Below, piece by piece: positions 45,694 to 55,475 of a stretch of DNA of 64,000 nucleotides. The notes beneath the pieces were generated by a model. The model did no database searches. It worked only from the letters and a program-made list of their open reading frames with translations, and was not told the DNA's origin. Position 1 is the first letter of the stretch, and each line of letters starts with the position of its first letter. This DNA comes from Paraburkholderia sp. IMGN_8 (GTDB lineage: Bacteria; Pseudomonadota; Gammaproteobacteria; Burkholderiales; Burkholderiaceae), in the NCBI RefSeq assembly GCF_038050405.1, contig NZ_CP150900.1, positions 2,852,001 to 2,916,000 of the forward strand, read 5' to 3'. The position numbers were made by a program, and so were the translations under genes.

Positions 45694-47169
45694 TCACTGG
45701 AACCAGTGTTCACGTGCTTTCATGATCAACGCCTTAGCGGCATCCTCTTCCATTCCGGTCATCTCGACCAGTTCATCCACAGCCAGCTCGGCGAGTTCGT
45801 CGCGCGTCTGGATCTGATGTTCGGCAAGCTTGGCGAGCAGGTCGGCGTCCATGCCTTCCAGGCTCTTCAGGTCGAGGGCAACATTCTCGACCTTTTCTTC
45901 ATTCGCGATCGCCAACGTCAGCAACGCATCGCGCGAGCGATTACGCAGTTCGTGAACGGTGTCTTCGTCGAATGCCTCGATTTCGAGCATCTCGTTGAGC
46001 GGCACATAAGCGATCTCTTCGAGGCTCGTGAAGCCTTCGTCGATCAGGATGTCGGCAACTTCTTCGTCGACATCGAGACGCGCCATGAACAGGTCACGCA
46101 GTACACCGCGCTCCTGATTCTGCTTTTGCGCAGATTCGTCCGGCGTCATGATGTTGATCTGCCAGCCGGTGAGTTCGCTGGCAAGACGCACGTTCTGGCC
46201 GCTGCGGCCGATCGCGACCGCCAGTTCGTTTTCGTCTACGACGACGTCCATCGAATGCTTTTCTTCATCGACGACGATCGACTGGACGGCTGCCGGCGCG
46301 AGCGCGCCGATCACAAACTGGGCGGGATCTTCCGACCATAGCACGATGTCGACGTTTTCGCCACCGAGCTCGTTACGCACGGCCTGCACGCGCGAACCGC
46401 GAATGCCGACGCAGGTGCCGATCGGATCGATGCGCTTGTCGTAAGCGACCACGCCGATCTTGGCGCGTACACCCGGATCGCGCGCCGCCGCCTTGATTTC
46501 CAGCAGGCCCTGTTCGATTTCCGGCACTTCCATTTCGAACAGCTTCATCAGGAATTCGGGCGCCGTACGCGACAGCTCGATCTGCGGACCGCGCGCGGTG
46601 CGATCGACCTTCGCGATATAGGCGCGCACACGGTCACCCACGCGCAGGTTTTCCTTCGGAATCAGCTGGTCGCGACGCAGCAGCGCTTCGACACGGCCGG
46701 TTTCGACGATGAAGTTACCCTTGTCCAGACGCTTCACCGAGCCGGTCATGATGTGCTCGCCGCGCTCGAGGAAGTCGTTCAGGATCTGTTCGCGTTCGGC
46801 GTCGCGCACCTTCTGCAGGATCACCTGCTTGGCGGCCTGCGCGCCGATACGGCCGAATTCGATCGACGGCACCGGTTCTTCGATGTATTCGTCGAGCTGA
46901 ATTTCCGGCTTCTGTTCACGTGCTTCGAACAGCAGGATTTCCTGATCCGGCTCCTGCAAACCGGCTTCGTCCGGCACCACGCGCCAGCGGCGAAACGTTT
47001 CGTGCTCGCCGCTTTCACGGTCGATCTGGACGCGAATGTCCGCGTCTTCTTCGAAGAGTTTCTTGGAGGCCGAAGCGAGAGCCGCCTCGAGCGCGGCAAA
47101 TACCACGTCTTTATCGACGTTCTTCTCGCGTGCCAGCGCATCCACCAGCATCAACACTTCGCGACTCAT
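45694..47169 (-). CDS. nusA: Transcription termination/antitermination factor NusA
   Basis: 491 residues. The N-terminal RNA-polymerase-binding domain ([30 protein letters not shown]), S1 domain ([30 protein letters not shown]), two KH domains ([30 protein letters not shown], in parts; [23 protein letters not shown]) and two acidic C-terminal repeats ([47 protein letters not shown]) are all present, the full gamma/beta-proteobacterial layout. The ATG overlaps the rimP stop (ATGA). NusA could act on the terminator-like site in the rimP leader. Confidence 0.98.
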   Translation of the reverse strand: MSREVLMLVDALAREKNVDKDVVFAALEAALASASKKLFEEDADIRVQIDRESGEHETFRRWRVVPDEAGLQEPDQEILLFEAREQKPEIQLDEYIEEPVPSIEFGRIGAQAAKQVILQKVRDAEREQILNDFLERGEHIMTGSVKRLDKGNFIVETGRVEALLRRDQLIPKENLRVGDRVRAYIAKVDRTARGPQIELSRTAPEFLMKLFEMEVPEIEQGLLEIKAAARDPGVRAKIGVVAYDKRIDPIGTCVGIRGSRVQAVRNELGGENVDIVLWSEDPAQFVIGALAPAAVQSIVVDEEKHSMDVVVDENELAVAIGRSGQNVRLASELTGWQINIMTPDESAQKQNQERGVLRDLFMARLDVDEEVADILIDEGFTSLEEIAYVPLNEMLEIEAFDEDTVHELRNRSRDALLTLAIANEEKVENVALDLKSLEGMDADLLAKLAEHQIQTRDELAELAVDELVEMTGMEEDAAKALIMKAREHWFQ

Positions 47170-47624
47170 TGTTTGCGGCTCCTAAAGTCAACTTTCGGAA
47201 CGAGGCGTGCTTTATCCATGTCCGCGAGCGTGAAATCAAGCATCGCGGCGCCTTCCTTCCCTTCAAATTCCAGACCGATCGTCTCGCCTTGCGGAGCATG
47301 CAGAATGCCCCGGTACGATTTCCGTCCGTCCAATGGCTTTTTCAATGTGATTACCACTTCGCTGCCTGCGAAGCGTTCGAAATCCGCCAGTTTCTTCAGC
47401 GGTCGGTCGAGACCGGGCGACGACACTTCAAGCCGCTCGTAATCGATATTTTCGACCGTCAGAACGTGCTGGAGCTGACGCGTGACTTTCTCGCAGTCTT
47501 CGATCGCGATGCCGGCCGGTTGGTCGATATAAATACACAACATGCCGCGCCCGGTGCGCTCGAGATCGACGAGCTCGTAGCCGAGTCCCACGACCGTGGT
47601 TTCAATCAGTTCCGTCAGTTGCAC
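47166..47624 (-). CDS. rimP: Ribosome maturation factor RimP
   Basis: 152 residues from GTG 47622-47624, which has AGAGGG five bases upstream; the first residues [21 protein letters not shown] fit RimP exactly, while a longer frame adds an unrelated Arg-rich stretch. The family blocks [50 protein letters not shown] (in parts) and a C-terminal Sm-like domain follow. It assists 30S subunit assembly. It is the first gene of the nusA-infB operon. Confidence 0.95.
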   Translation of the reverse strand: MQLTELIETTVVGLGYELVDLERTGRGMLCIYIDQPAGIAIEDCEKVTRQLQHVLTVENIDYERLEVSSPGLDRPLKKLADFERFAGSEVVITLKKPLDGRKSYRGILHAPQGETIGLEFEGKEGAAMLDFTLADMDKARLVPKVDFRSRKQ

Positions 47625-47749
47625 AGTGCCCTCTAAGATGTTCGCGCGGCGAGCCTGCCGCTTGTTTGCAAACAACCAATGCGGGCCGCGCGCCAAGCCG
47701 GCGCACGTTCGTGCTACCCGAGATGCCGAACCACGATGAACTGAGCGGC

Positions 47750-47774
47750 AAAAAAAAATGGGCTAAACGCCCAT
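47750..47774 (-). terminator. Short terminator in the rimP-nusA leader (possible attenuator)
   Basis: On the minus strand ATGGGC, loop GTTTA, GCCCAT, then nine T. The stem is only 6 bp. It lies about 60-80 bases after the predicted transcription start and 126 bases before rimP. Confidence 0.6.
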
Positions 47775-47810
47775 CATCTTATTGCCGGTGGTCGCACCTG
47801 AGCCGCACAT
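47763..47810 (-). CDS. Possible 15-residue leader peptide
   Basis: ATG 47808-47810 to TAG 47763-47765, reading MCGSGATTGNKMMGV. Its last codons and stop lie inside the terminator stem-loop, the layout of a translation-linked attenuator. No good Shine-Dalgarno precedes it, so this is a weak call. Confidence 0.25.
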   Translation of the reverse strand: MCGSGATTGNKMMGV

Positions 47811-47838
47811 GAAAAGCCGCACGCCCAGCGACTCTGCG

Positions 47839-47867
47839 ATTGTAGCCATTTTTCGGGACAAACGCAA
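47839..47867 (-). promoter_or_regulatory. Sigma-70 promoter of the rimP-nusA-infB operon
   Basis: On the minus strand TTGCGT (47867-47862), exactly 17 bases, TACAAT (47844-47839). Start expected near 47832. The rest of the 47625-48155 gap shows no gene or further structure I can support. Confidence 0.72.
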
Positions 47868-48155
47868 ACCGCAGAACGCCGTGCGAAGCGCATTTCCGCT
47901 TGATTTCATGGCAATCTTTCGACGCTATGCCAACGATATGGCGGCAGCCCTACCCTTTTTGCAAGGTGGCTCGCACCGCTCGTCAGCCGCGGCCGATGAA
48001 TCTTGCAAGAAAATCTGCCCCTATTTATGCACAGGCTGCGGTGTTCAAGCGTTAGATGAAACCTGCGGCGCTCGTCGATCGATTCTCACGGCGGCCTGGC
48101 GTGATCGCTAAAGACGAACGACCGCGCCGGCTACCTTGCTTGCTACGACTTTGAC

Positions 48156-50006
48156 TTAACGGCCACGCGAGCGGCCGCGCGGCGCGCCACCACCACGATT
48201 GGCGCCGCCCGCATTGGCGTTGCCGCCACCTGCACGGTTGGCGTTGCCGCCGCGATTACCGCCCGGTCCGCGATTGCCGCCGCCGCTGCCCGGATTGGCG
48301 CCACTGCCACCGGCGCGCTTACCGCCGCTCGCGGCGCGATTGCCATTGCCCGACGGCGCGCGATTGCCGTCGACGTCACGGCCGCCACGCGGACCGCCCG
48401 CGCCGCCACCCATCGGCCCGGCGAAACCACCGCCGGCGCCGCGGCCAGCACCGCGATTGCCGTAGCCGCCGCCGAAACCTGAGCCCGCGCCGCCACCGAA
48501 GCCGCCGCCCGCCGCACCGCGCCGGCCTTGGCCGCGCGGCTGCTGCTGGTCGAAACGGCCATGCGACATCAGCACCGGCTCGCGGCTGATGAAGCCCATT
48601 GACGTTTGCATCGGATCCGGCTGCTTGCGCTCCGGAGCCGAGCTGCGGCTACCACGCTCTTCCGCCGACGCCTTCAGGCCGACCGACGCCATCAGCGCGC
48701 GCACCTGGTTGTCTTCGAGTTCTTCCCAGCGGCCGCGCTTCAAGCCCTTCGGCAACGAAATCGGGCCGTGACGCGTGCGGATCAGCCGGCTGACCATCAG
48801 GCCGGCCGCTTCGAACATGCGACGCACTTCGCGGTTACGCCCTTCGGCGAGCGCGACGTGATACCAATGATTGGTGCCCTCGCCGCCGCCATCGCGAATG
48901 CGCAGAAAATTCGCCGGACCGTCCTCCAGCTCGACGCCATGCAACAGCTTCTGACGCATCCCTTCAGCCAGCTCGCCGACCACGCGCACCGCATATTCAC
49001 GCTCGACGCTATAACGCGGATGCATGAAACGGTTCGCCAGATCGCCCGACGTGGTCAGCATCAGCAGACCTTCCGTATTGAAGTCGAGGCGGCCGACCGC
49101 GAGCCACTTGGCGGTCTTCATGGGCGGCAGCTTGTCGAACACGGACGGACGGCCTTCCGGATCGGCATGGCTGACGATTTCGCCCGTCGGTTTGTGGTAC
49201 AGCAGCACGCGCGGCGGCTTGTTGGCCAGCTTGCGCTTGACCGGCTTGCCGTTGATGCGGACCTGGTCGGTCGGCATGATGCGCTGGCCGATGTGGGCCG
49301 GCTCGCCGTTCACCGACACCCGCCCGGCCACGATCAGCTCTTCCATATCGCGGCGCGAGCCCATGCCGGCTTCGGCCAGCACCTTGTGCAGCTTCGGCGC
49401 GTCGTCGTCCGCTGCCAGCACGCGCTTGGGCGCGGCCGGCTTGCCACGGCGCAGCATCGGGGCGCGCACGCCGCCGGTGGTGCTGTTGTCCGCATCGAAG
49501 GCGGGCGATGTGACGTACGAAAACAGATCGTCCTGACCCGCTTCAGGTGCCGCAGCCGCTGCCGGCGCTTCGCCGCCGCGGCGGTTCTGACGCTGACCGC
49601 CTTCGCGCGCTTGACGCTCGCGAGGTCCGCCTTCGCGTTGACCTTCACGAGACGCGCCCTCGCGCTTGGCGCCGCCCGCGTTGCGGCGCGGCCCTTGGCC
49701 CTTGGCGCCCGTATCTTTGTGCGGCATGCGCACTTGCGCGACCACCTCGCCGTCCGGCGGCGCTTCGGTGACGACCGGCGCGCCTTCGGCGCCCTTCGTC
49801 TTCGCGCCGGCGCGGCGCCGCGCGATCAGGCTGCGCGGCCCGCGACGCAGGCCACGGCGCGGGCGGTCTTCACCGTCTGCTTCCGTGGTCTGCGCCGGGC
49901 GCTCGCCCTCGCCTGCCGACGCTTGCGTGGTGCGCGCTTCGTCAGCGCGAGCCGACGGCACGGCGCGCTCGGATTCGGACGAATCGGTGTCGTGGGTATG
50001 TGTCAA
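48156..50006 (-). CDS. rluB: 23S rRNA pseudouridine synthase RluB with long disordered ends
   Basis: 616 residues; the E. coli enzyme is under half that length. The catalytic core spans about 203-450: S4 domain [20 protein letters not shown], then [14 protein letters not shown] and the catalytic GRLDFNTEG (305-313, nucleophile Asp308), then REYAVRV and [20 protein letters not shown]. The first 200 residues are Arg/Glu/Gly-rich, and the last 130 are Gly/Asn/Arg repeats with RGG-like and GGNRG units. The tails probably bind RNA without a fold. The start is TTG at 50004-50006 with GAGG five to six bases upstream; no ATG gives a better site. It follows scpB by 63 bases, the common scpB-rluB pairing. 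Confidence 0.92.
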   Translation of the reverse strand: MTHTHDTDSSESERAVPSARADEARTTQASAGEGERPAQTTEADGEDRPRRGLRRGPRSLIARRRAGAKTKGAEGAPVVTEAPPDGEVVAQVRMPHKDTGAKGQGPRRNAGGAKREGASREGQREGGPRERQAREGGQRQNRRGGEAPAAAAAPEAGQDDLFSYVTSPAFDADNSTTGGVRAPMLRRGKPAAPKRVLAADDDAPKLHKVLAEAGMGSRRDMEELIVAGRVSVNGEPAHIGQRIMPTDQVRINGKPVKRKLANKPPRVLLYHKPTGEIVSHADPEGRPSVFDKLPPMKTAKWLAVGRLDFNTEGLLMLTTSGDLANRFMHPRYSVEREYAVRVVGELAEGMRQKLLHGVELEDGPANFLRIRDGGGEGTNHWYHVALAEGRNREVRRMFEAAGLMVSRLIRTRHGPISLPKGLKRGRWEELEDNQVRALMASVGLKASAEERGSRSSAPERKQPDPMQTSMGFISREPVLMSHGRFDQQQPRGQGRRGAAGGGFGGGAGSGFGGGYGNRGAGRGAGGGFAGPMGGGAGGPRGGRDVDGNRAPSGNGNRAASGGKRAGGSGANPGSGGGNRGPGGNRGGNANRAGGGNANAGGANRGGGAPRGRSRGR

Positions 50007-50069
50007 AACAACCTCAAAATGTCAGGTCGCGCGCGCCCGTTGCGGGCGCGGCAAAAAAGTTCGGTTACG

Positions 50070-51221
50070 TCAGGCGCTGCGCGACTCGGGTTCGTCGTCG
50101 GTCAGAACGCCTGCGTCCTGTGCGGCATCGCGGCGACCCTCAGGATCGCCGTGCGCCGCCATGGTCGGGTTCGGCTCGGCGGCGTGCTCCGTATCGCGGA
50201 GTACGCCCGAGTCGTGCGCGGGTATTGCCGGATCGGCCTGGGAGACCGGATCGTGATTCAGTGCAGGCTCGGCGCCGCCGGCTTGCGATTCAACGTGTGC
50301 CGCTTCTACAACATGTTCGTGCGCCGCCGGTGTGACTGCGGCGTCCGCAGCGCTGTCGGCTGATTTTGCCGGCTCGGCATGCTGCGGCTGATGGAGCGGC
50401 GCTTGCCGCTCCTCAGTGATTTCCTTTCCTGCTGCCGCATCTGCTTCGACATGGCCGCCATCGGCGTGACTCGCCGAGTTCACGGATTCAGTCTGCAGCG
50501 TCTCGCCTGCTGATTGCGAGGCGTCCTGTTCCGCGCCATTCACAGCCGCGCCAAAGGATTCGGTCGCAACCGGATCGGCTTCGACTGCGGCAGATTCCGC
50601 ATCCGTTTCGGGTACAGCACCCTCTTCGCCCGAGACCTGCACCTGCGCGGCTTCAGCGTCGGCGAACTCGATCGCGTGTTGCCCGAGCAGATCCGCATTC
50701 AGCTGCGCCGACGGATCGGCAAGCGGCGGCAATTCGTCGAGCGCCTTCAAACCAAGGTCGTCGAGAAACTGCCGCGTGGTCGCGTACAGCGCCGGACGGC
50801 CCGGCACATCACGATGGCCGATCACTTCGATCCAGCCTCGATCCTCGAGCTGCTTGACGACCTGCGTGTTCACCGTGACGCCGCGAATCTCTTCGATATC
50901 GCCGCGTGTCACCGGTTGCCGGTACGCAATGATCGCGAGCGTCTCGAGCACCGCGCGCGAATATTTCGGCGGTTTCTCGGGATGCAAACGATCCAGGTAC
51001 GAACGCATCGCGGGCTTGCTTTGAAACCGCCAGCCCGAGGCCAGCCCGACCAGCTCCACACCGCGCCCAGACCAATCCTGCCTGAGGTCTTCGAGCAAAG
51101 TCCGAACGGTGTCTGCCGACACGCCGTCGGCAAAGAGCTTGCGCAGTTCGCCGAGCTTTAACGGCTCCTGCGCGCAGATCAAAGCAGTCTCGAGGACGAT
51201 CTTCGCCTCTTGGGTATTCAT
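50070..51221 (-). CDS. scpB: Segregation and condensation protein ScpB with long acidic tail
   Basis: 383 residues, where most ScpB proteins have about 200. Residues 1-165 are the paired winged-helix core: [71 protein letters not shown] (in parts), [25 protein letters not shown]. It binds ScpA and SMC in the bacterial condensin. The remaining 200 residues are Ala/Glu/Asp/His-rich, strongly acidic and without predicted fold. It is upstream of rluB, whose tails are basic. Confidence 0.93.
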   Translation of the reverse strand: MNTQEAKIVLETALICAQEPLKLGELRKLFADGVSADTVRTLLEDLRQDWSGRGVELVGLASGWRFQSKPAMRSYLDRLHPEKPPKYSRAVLETLAIIAYRQPVTRGDIEEIRGVTVNTQVVKQLEDRGWIEVIGHRDVPGRPALYATTRQFLDDLGLKALDELPPLADPSAQLNADLLGQHAIEFADAEAAQVQVSGEEGAVPETDAESAAVEADPVATESFGAAVNGAEQDASQSAGETLQTESVNSASHADGGHVEADAAAGKEITEERQAPLHQPQHAEPAKSADSAADAAVTPAAHEHVVEAAHVESQAGGAEPALNHDPVSQADPAIPAHDSGVLRDTEHAAEPNPTMAAHGDPEGRRDAAQDAGVLTDDEPESRSA

Positions 51222-51558
51222 GCAGCCAGGTCGACCTTATGAGTTAGGGTCAAAGAACCGGATCAAACAGACGATGTGGAACTGAAGACGCGCTCGCCCG
51301 ATTCTGATCGGTCATATTGATGGGAGCACGCACCGGGGGGAGGCGAAACAGGCAATCGAGCCAAACCCAGCCGGACGGAGCAGCGAAATTCCTGAAAGGA
51401 ATCGCGTGACTGAGCGCCATATTACGCAAAAACAATCGGTGCGTAAAGACGAAATCCCCGGCGCATTTTCCGCGTATGCCTCGGTGCGCCTGCTTTATTG
51501 CCGAAGCGGGCGGAAGTGGGCAGGCAACCCGCCCCGCTCTCCGCTTCACCGCCAACGC
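51222..51558. other. Gap between scpB and the aminotransferase gene
   Basis: 337 bases. A 101-codon minus-strand frame (51250-51555) exists but has no ribosome site, no domain and irregular composition, so I do not call it a gene. No terminator or repeat is evident. Confidence 0.5.
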
Positions 51559-52785
51559 TCAATGCGGCGCGCCGTGCTGTGCCAGGAAACGCTTCAGACG
51601 CTCGACGCCCGCGTCCAGCCGCGCTGTGTCGCAGGCATAGCACCAGCGCACGAAACCCTCGCCCTGGGGACCGAACGCGCTGCCAGGCGCCACGCCAAGA
51701 CCCACTTCCCGCACCAGCGCCTTGCACAACTCGAGACTGCGCGAGGCCCCCGGCATGGAGAAAAACAGATACATCGCACCCGGCGGCGCCTTCACGTCGA
51801 CGCCCGACACGGCGGACAGCGCCTGCACCAGATGGTCGCGCGACGCCTTCAGGTCGCGCACCAGTTCCTGCGTGAAGCGCTCGCCCTGCTGGACGGCCGC
51901 GATGCCCGCCTGCTGGACGAAAGCGGGTGCGCACGAGGTATTGTATTCGACCAGCTTGGCCAGATCGTCCATCAGCGCGGCCGGCGCGACAATCCAGCCA
52001 AGCCGCCAACCGGTCATCAGCCATGCTTTCGAGAACGAGTTCACGCAGATCACGCGCTCGTCGCGCGCGGCCAGATCGAGAAACGACGGCGCCATACGTG
52101 AAAGGGCGCCGCTGGCGGCAATGCCGGTGTCCCCATAATAAAGGCGTTCGTAGACTTCGTCGGCGACGATCCAGATGCCGTGGCGCCGGCAATGCGCCAG
52201 CACGGCGCGCTGCTCGTCGCGGCCCATCACCCAGCCGGTCGGGTTGTTCGGCGAGTTGACGAGCAACATCTTCGTGTCCGGCGTAAGGGCTGCCAGCAAT
52301 TGCTCGAGGTCGAGTTGCCAGCCGTGCTCGCCATAACCGAGCGCGACCGTTTCGACATGCGCACCGAGAATCTTCGGGATCTCGACCAGGTTGGGCCACA
52401 ACGGCGTCACCGCGACAACGCGGTCGCCCGCGCCCACCACCAGTTGCGCGGCCAGCATCAGCGCGTTGACGCCCGCGCTTGTCACCGCGACGTTATCGGG
52501 AGAAGTCTGCCCGTGCCGTTCGCTGACGTAGTCGGCGAGCGCGGCACGCAACGGCGCGATGCCCAGGTTATGCGTATAGAAGGTTGCACCGGCGGCCAAC
52601 GCGGCACCGGCGGCGTCGCGGATGAAGGCCGGCGTCACCCGGTCGGACTCGCCGAACCAGAACGGCAGCACGTCTGCCACGCCGAAACCGGCGTTGGCGA
52701 CTTCACGGATCTGCGAAGGACGCAGTGCGCGCACGGCATAGCGCGCGTTCGGGACGGATGGCACAGGCAGATCCAATTCGCTCAT
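51559..52785 (-). CDS. PLP-dependent aminotransferase, class I/II
   Basis: 408 residues from ATG 52783-52785 (GGAAG seven bases upstream). Fold-type I signatures are complete: HNLGIAPLRAALADYV (start of the fold), VTPLWPNLVEIPKILGA, NSPNNPTGWVMGRDE (the substrate/PLP Asn near 180), VADEVYERLYY (Asp-Tyr contacting PLP) and the Schiff-base lysine in SFSKAWLMTGWRLGW (near 250). C-terminal substrate arginine region is GEGFVRWCYA. It would transfer an amino group between an amino acid and a 2-oxo acid; the amino acid cannot be named. It is a single gene, followed upstream by a LysR gene on the same strand. Confidence 0.92.
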   Translation of the reverse strand: MSELDLPVPSVPNARYAVRALRPSQIREVANAGFGVADVLPFWFGESDRVTPAFIRDAAGAALAAGATFYTHNLGIAPLRAALADYVSERHGQTSPDNVAVTSAGVNALMLAAQLVVGAGDRVVAVTPLWPNLVEIPKILGAHVETVALGYGEHGWQLDLEQLLAALTPDTKMLLVNSPNNPTGWVMGRDEQRAVLAHCRRHGIWIVADEVYERLYYGDTGIAASGALSRMAPSFLDLAARDERVICVNSFSKAWLMTGWRLGWIVAPAALMDDLAKLVEYNTSCAPAFVQQAGIAAVQQGERFTQELVRDLKASRDHLVQALSAVSGVDVKAPPGAMYLFFSMPGASRSLELCKALVREVGLGVAPGSAFGPQGEGFVRWCYACDTARLDAGVERLKRFLAQHGAPH

Positions 52786-52938
52786 CGAGACTTCCACACG
52801 GGTGACGGGTAAAGGCTGAGGTTCAGGAAAGGCGACAGTTTAGCGCGGCGCCTGTTTAGGGGACGGCGAAGTCGTCAAGCCAGCAGGCGCAGCGGAGTCC
52901 TTGGCTACAGCAACCGCGCGCCCGCGCTGATCCGTACG

Positions 52939-53841
52939 TCAGTCCAGATCCTCTGCCCGCGCCGGCAATTGCCGGATCAAGCCCCACACCGCCTCCGCCG
53001 CCGGCGACAGCGACCGGTCGCGCCGCCGCACCAATTCGACCGTGCGCTCGGCGCGTGGCACCAGTGGCCGCGCGACCAGCGAGGCCCCCGCCGGCAAAGG
53101 CAACGCCAGCCACGGCAGCACGCTAACGCCCACGCCCGCTTCGACCAGCCCAAAAACGGTCGCGGAATGCCCCAGCTCCTGCACCACCGTGGCACTCACG
53201 CCGTACTCCTGCATCACTGCGTCTATGATCGGGCGGCTGCCCGACGCGTAATCGAGCATGACGAGTTGCTGACCATCGAGGTCCGTCCACGCCACCTGCT
53301 CTTCGGCCGCCAGTGGGTGATCATCGCGCGACACGACGCAGAACGAATCCGTCATCAACGATTCGCTGATGAGGTCGTCGGCGGAAAACGGGCCGATGAC
53401 GACGCCGAAATCGACTTCGCCCGACTTGACCTTGCGCACCACGTCACTTTGCGCGTCGTCGCGCAAACCCAACGCGATGAACGGGAATTGCCGGCCACAC
53501 GACGCCACCACGCCCGGCATCAGCCGGCAGGCCACCGTCGGGCTGGCCGCGACCACCACGCGTCCGCGCCGCTGCTCGCCAATTTCGCGAATCTCGCGCA
53601 GCGCGTCATCCAGATCGGTCAGCAGCCGCGACACGCTCGACACCAGGTTGCCGCCGACGTCGGTGAGCTGCACCTCACGCGTGGTGCGGTCAATCAGCTT
53701 GAGGCCGATTTCGCCCTCCAGTTCGCGCACACAGCGGCTGACCGCCGATTGCGTCAGCCCGATCTCATCGCCAGCACGACTGAAGCTCTGCAAACGCGCG
53801 ACCTCGATGAAAACCCTTAGCTGGCGCAGCGTCACATTCAT
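52939..53841 (-). CDS. LysR-family transcriptional regulator
   Basis: 300 residues. The N-terminal winged helix (LRQLRVFIEVARLQSFSRAGDEIGLTQSAVSRCVRELEGEIGLKLIDRTTREVQLTDVG, in parts, 5-65) is typical LTTR. The effector domain has two lobes, starting RRGRVVVAASPTVACRLMP and including VDFGVVIGPF and VEAGVGVSVLPWLALPLP. It lies 153 bases upstream of the aminotransferase gene on the same strand rather than divergent, so the target is uncertain. A dyad just before its start suggests autoregulation. Confidence 0.95.
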   Translation of the reverse strand: MNVTLRQLRVFIEVARLQSFSRAGDEIGLTQSAVSRCVRELEGEIGLKLIDRTTREVQLTDVGGNLVSSVSRLLTDLDDALREIREIGEQRRGRVVVAASPTVACRLMPGVVASCGRQFPFIALGLRDDAQSDVVRKVKSGEVDFGVVIGPFSADDLISESLMTDSFCVVSRDDHPLAAEEQVAWTDLDGQQLVMLDYASGSRPIIDAVMQEYGVSATVVQELGHSATVFGLVEAGVGVSVLPWLALPLPAGASLVARPLVPRAERTVELVRRRDRSLSPAAEAVWGLIRQLPARAEDLD

Positions 53842-53851
53842 TTACCAACCT

Positions 53852-53872
53852 CATTAATAGCATCGTTTAATG
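53852..53872. promoter_or_regulatory. CATTAA-N9-TTAATG dyad before the LysR gene
   Basis: A perfect 6-bp dyad ten bases upstream of the start codon that contains the T-N11-A pattern of LysR sites. Its position over the start region fits autorepression. Confidence 0.45.
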
Positions 53873-54084
53873 CGCATTGTATGGCGAAATGTCGCACAGG
53901 AGCCGCACTGGATTATCTCGCCGCATTGCAGCAATAAGGCGCAAACGCACGCTGGCCGGGCTTGATTGCACAAGATTGGTGATTGTCCCGATTTGCGAGA
54001 TGGGTTTTTTGGATTCTTATACGCCCCTAGCTAGCGCCCGCGCTGGCCCGCTGTTACGGGGCTTTCAGGCAGTTGGACTTAACT

Positions 54085-54099
54085 TGGCACACTTCCTGC
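54085..54099 (+). promoter_or_regulatory. Candidate sigma-54 promoter upstream of DUF4096 copy 2
   Basis: TGGCACACTTCCTGC: GG at 54086-54087 and GC at 54098-54099 have the exact -24/-12 spacing, with one mismatch from TTGC. It points at the gene at 54247, about 135 bases downstream of the predicted start. The other parts of the 53842-54246 gap hold only the LysR dyad and a hairpin. Confidence 0.45.
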
Positions 54100-54171
54100 A
54101 TTTACATGCACACAGGGTCGGCGCCATGACATCTGACTGCATAGCAGACCGTGGCAAGCCCGACCCCCTTG

Positions 54172-54190
54172 GCACTCGCCTATCGAGTGC
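54172..54190. other. Small hairpin GCACTCG-CCTAT-CGAGTGC
   Basis: Perfect 7-bp stem, five-base loop, no T-run, 57 bases before the DUF4096 copy 2 start. It could be an operator or a leader stem. Confidence 0.4.
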
Positions 54191-54246
54191 ATGGAGAGTG
54201 CGCGGCGCGGGGCAGCGCACCGGAGTTAGCTTCGCTGAGGTGAAAC

Positions 54247-54648
54247 ATGATGCTGTTCGACGATTTGAGAGACAACGAGTGGGCACTGGTCGAGGCGTTG
54301 TTCTGTGCGGAGCCAGCACGGAGTGAACGACGCGGTCGACCACGTGTGGAAGCGCGCGCGGTTGTCAACGCCGTGCTTTGGGTGCTGTCGACGGGCGAAG
54401 GCTGGTCCAAGCTGCCCGGCCGGTATCCGTCGCCGCCGACTTGCCGCCGCCGCTTCGACGAGTGGCAAGCCGATGGTACGCTCGCCGAAATAGTTAAGCG
54501 ACTCGGCACGAGCGGCCGCGAAATTTCGCTGCGCGGACGCATTGGCGCGACCGCTGCGAAACCGCCGGCACCGCCGAGCCGCGACCGTCTGCGCGGCGCA
54601 TTCTGGACCAATCCGGAATCGTGGCGCGCGCCGGTCAAGATGGCCTGA
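54247..54648 (+). CDS. Stand-alone IS5-type transposase N-terminal domain protein (DUF4096), copy 2
   Basis: 133 residues with GAGGTGAAAC before the ATG. The DUF4096 domain fills residues 1-90: LFDDLRDNEWALVEALF, RRGRPRVEARAVVNAVLWVLSTGEGWSKLPGRYPSPPTCRRRFDEWQADGT (in parts). The C-terminus is unrelated to that of copy 1 (KPPAPPSRDRLRGAFWTNPES) and contains no DDE catalytic residues. No terminal repeats, second orf or target duplication surround it. As with copy 1, the strong ribosome site and intact frame argue for a kept, DNA-binding role. The two share the domain but little exact sequence, so they are old paralogs, not recent copies. Confidence 0.82.
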   Translation: MMLFDDLRDNEWALVEALFCAEPARSERRGRPRVEARAVVNAVLWVLSTGEGWSKLPGRYPSPPTCRRRFDEWQADGTLAEIVKRLGTSGREISLRGRIGATAAKPPAPPSRDRLRGAFWTNPESWRAPVKMA

Positions 54649-54939
54649 CGCGAATTGTTTTGCCTCCGGGCGCCTGCGGGCGCCCGGCGTGTATCTGGGC
54701 CGCGACGCGTTCACGCGCTCGTCCGGCCTGTCATGGGCACCGCTCCACGGCGCGCCCATCGTAGTCGTCCGCTTCAGCTTCCCCGCGTTTGCCGTCGTGC
54801 GGCTTCGGATACCTGAAACCGCATGAATGTTGCGGGTGAAACATCCATTTACTATTGCTTACAGCGTGCTTTCGCTACTCGGCATACCGTATGGATATGC
54901 AAACAGGCCTTGAGTCGATCGGCTTGATGGGAGCTCAGC

Positions 54940-55194
54940 ATGAAACCAATGTCACTGCTTCTGTGCGGCATTGTCGTTTCATCAATGGCCGCGCCGGCGC
55001 TCGCACAGCAGCGCCCACAAGGGTGGAACTGGCGGCCGGATCACACGGCTTCCGTCGACGCCTCGCAACAAAGCGAAACACGCAACCGCGGCTTCACGCC
55101 GCCGGCGCCGCGAGGCGATTTGCGCGGCGATATCGCAAGCAATGTCCGCACACGACCAGAGCCGCCACGCGAAGATCCGACGCGACGCCGCTAG
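54940..55194 (+). CDS. Small exported protein of unknown function
   Basis: 84 residues. GGGAG lies six bases before the ATG. A signal peptide (SLLLCGIVVSSMAAPALAQQ) is cleaved near residue 23. The mature 61 residues are polar, Arg/Pro/Gln-rich and likely disordered (GWNWRPDHTASVDASQQSETRNRGF, in parts; ending in REDPTRRR). A strong terminator follows at 55331. I do not recognise the family. The preceding 291 bases show no other gene. Confidence 0.75.
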   Translation: MKPMSLLLCGIVVSSMAAPALAQQRPQGWNWRPDHTASVDASQQSETRNRGFTPPAPRGDLRGDIASNVRTRPEPPREDPTRRR

Positions 55195-55330
55195 ACGCGG
55201 GCATTTCATGCGTCAGATGTCGTGATGATAGTGCGCTGTAGTACGAATTAAGGGATCGGGGGAACCACCCGGCGCTTCACCAGTCTCATTCAATGCCATA
55301 AGCACAGCGTGGCAGTAGTAATTCCGGTAC

Positions 55331-55361
55331 GCCCGTATCCTTGCGATACGGGCTTTTTTTT
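55331..55361 (+). terminator. Rho-independent terminator
   Basis: GCCCGTATC, loop CTTGC, GATACGGGC, then eight T. It serves the small exported protein gene at 54940. Confidence 0.93.
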
Positions 55362-55413
55362 GCCTGAACAGTGCAGTGGTGACGGCACGCGCAGTGCCCG
55401 CGAATCAGCAGAG

Positions 55414-55447
55414 AATAAAACTGCCGCCGGCCGCGTCGTGCGGCCGG
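55414..55447 (-). terminator. Probable terminator of the 55476-55799 gene
   Basis: CCGGCCGC, loop GTCGT, GCGGCCGG (8 bp); on the minus strand GGCAGTTTTATTC follows, with the T-rich part a few bases from the stem. Confidence 0.55.
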
Positions 55448-55475
55448 GGAAACAGTGCTAGCCCGCTCAGTGACC

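Noticed and set aside
50035..50070. Terminator between scpB and rluB
   Set aside because: A GC hairpin is present, but on the minus strand no T-run follows it. The A-run is on the wrong side for either direction.
48606..50363. 585-codon open frame antisense to rluB
   Set aside because: Composition is Arg/Ala noise. rluB on the minus strand has the full catalytic core.
51250..51555. 101-codon minus-strand frame upstream of scpB
   Set aside because: No ribosome site, signal, domain or plausible composition.
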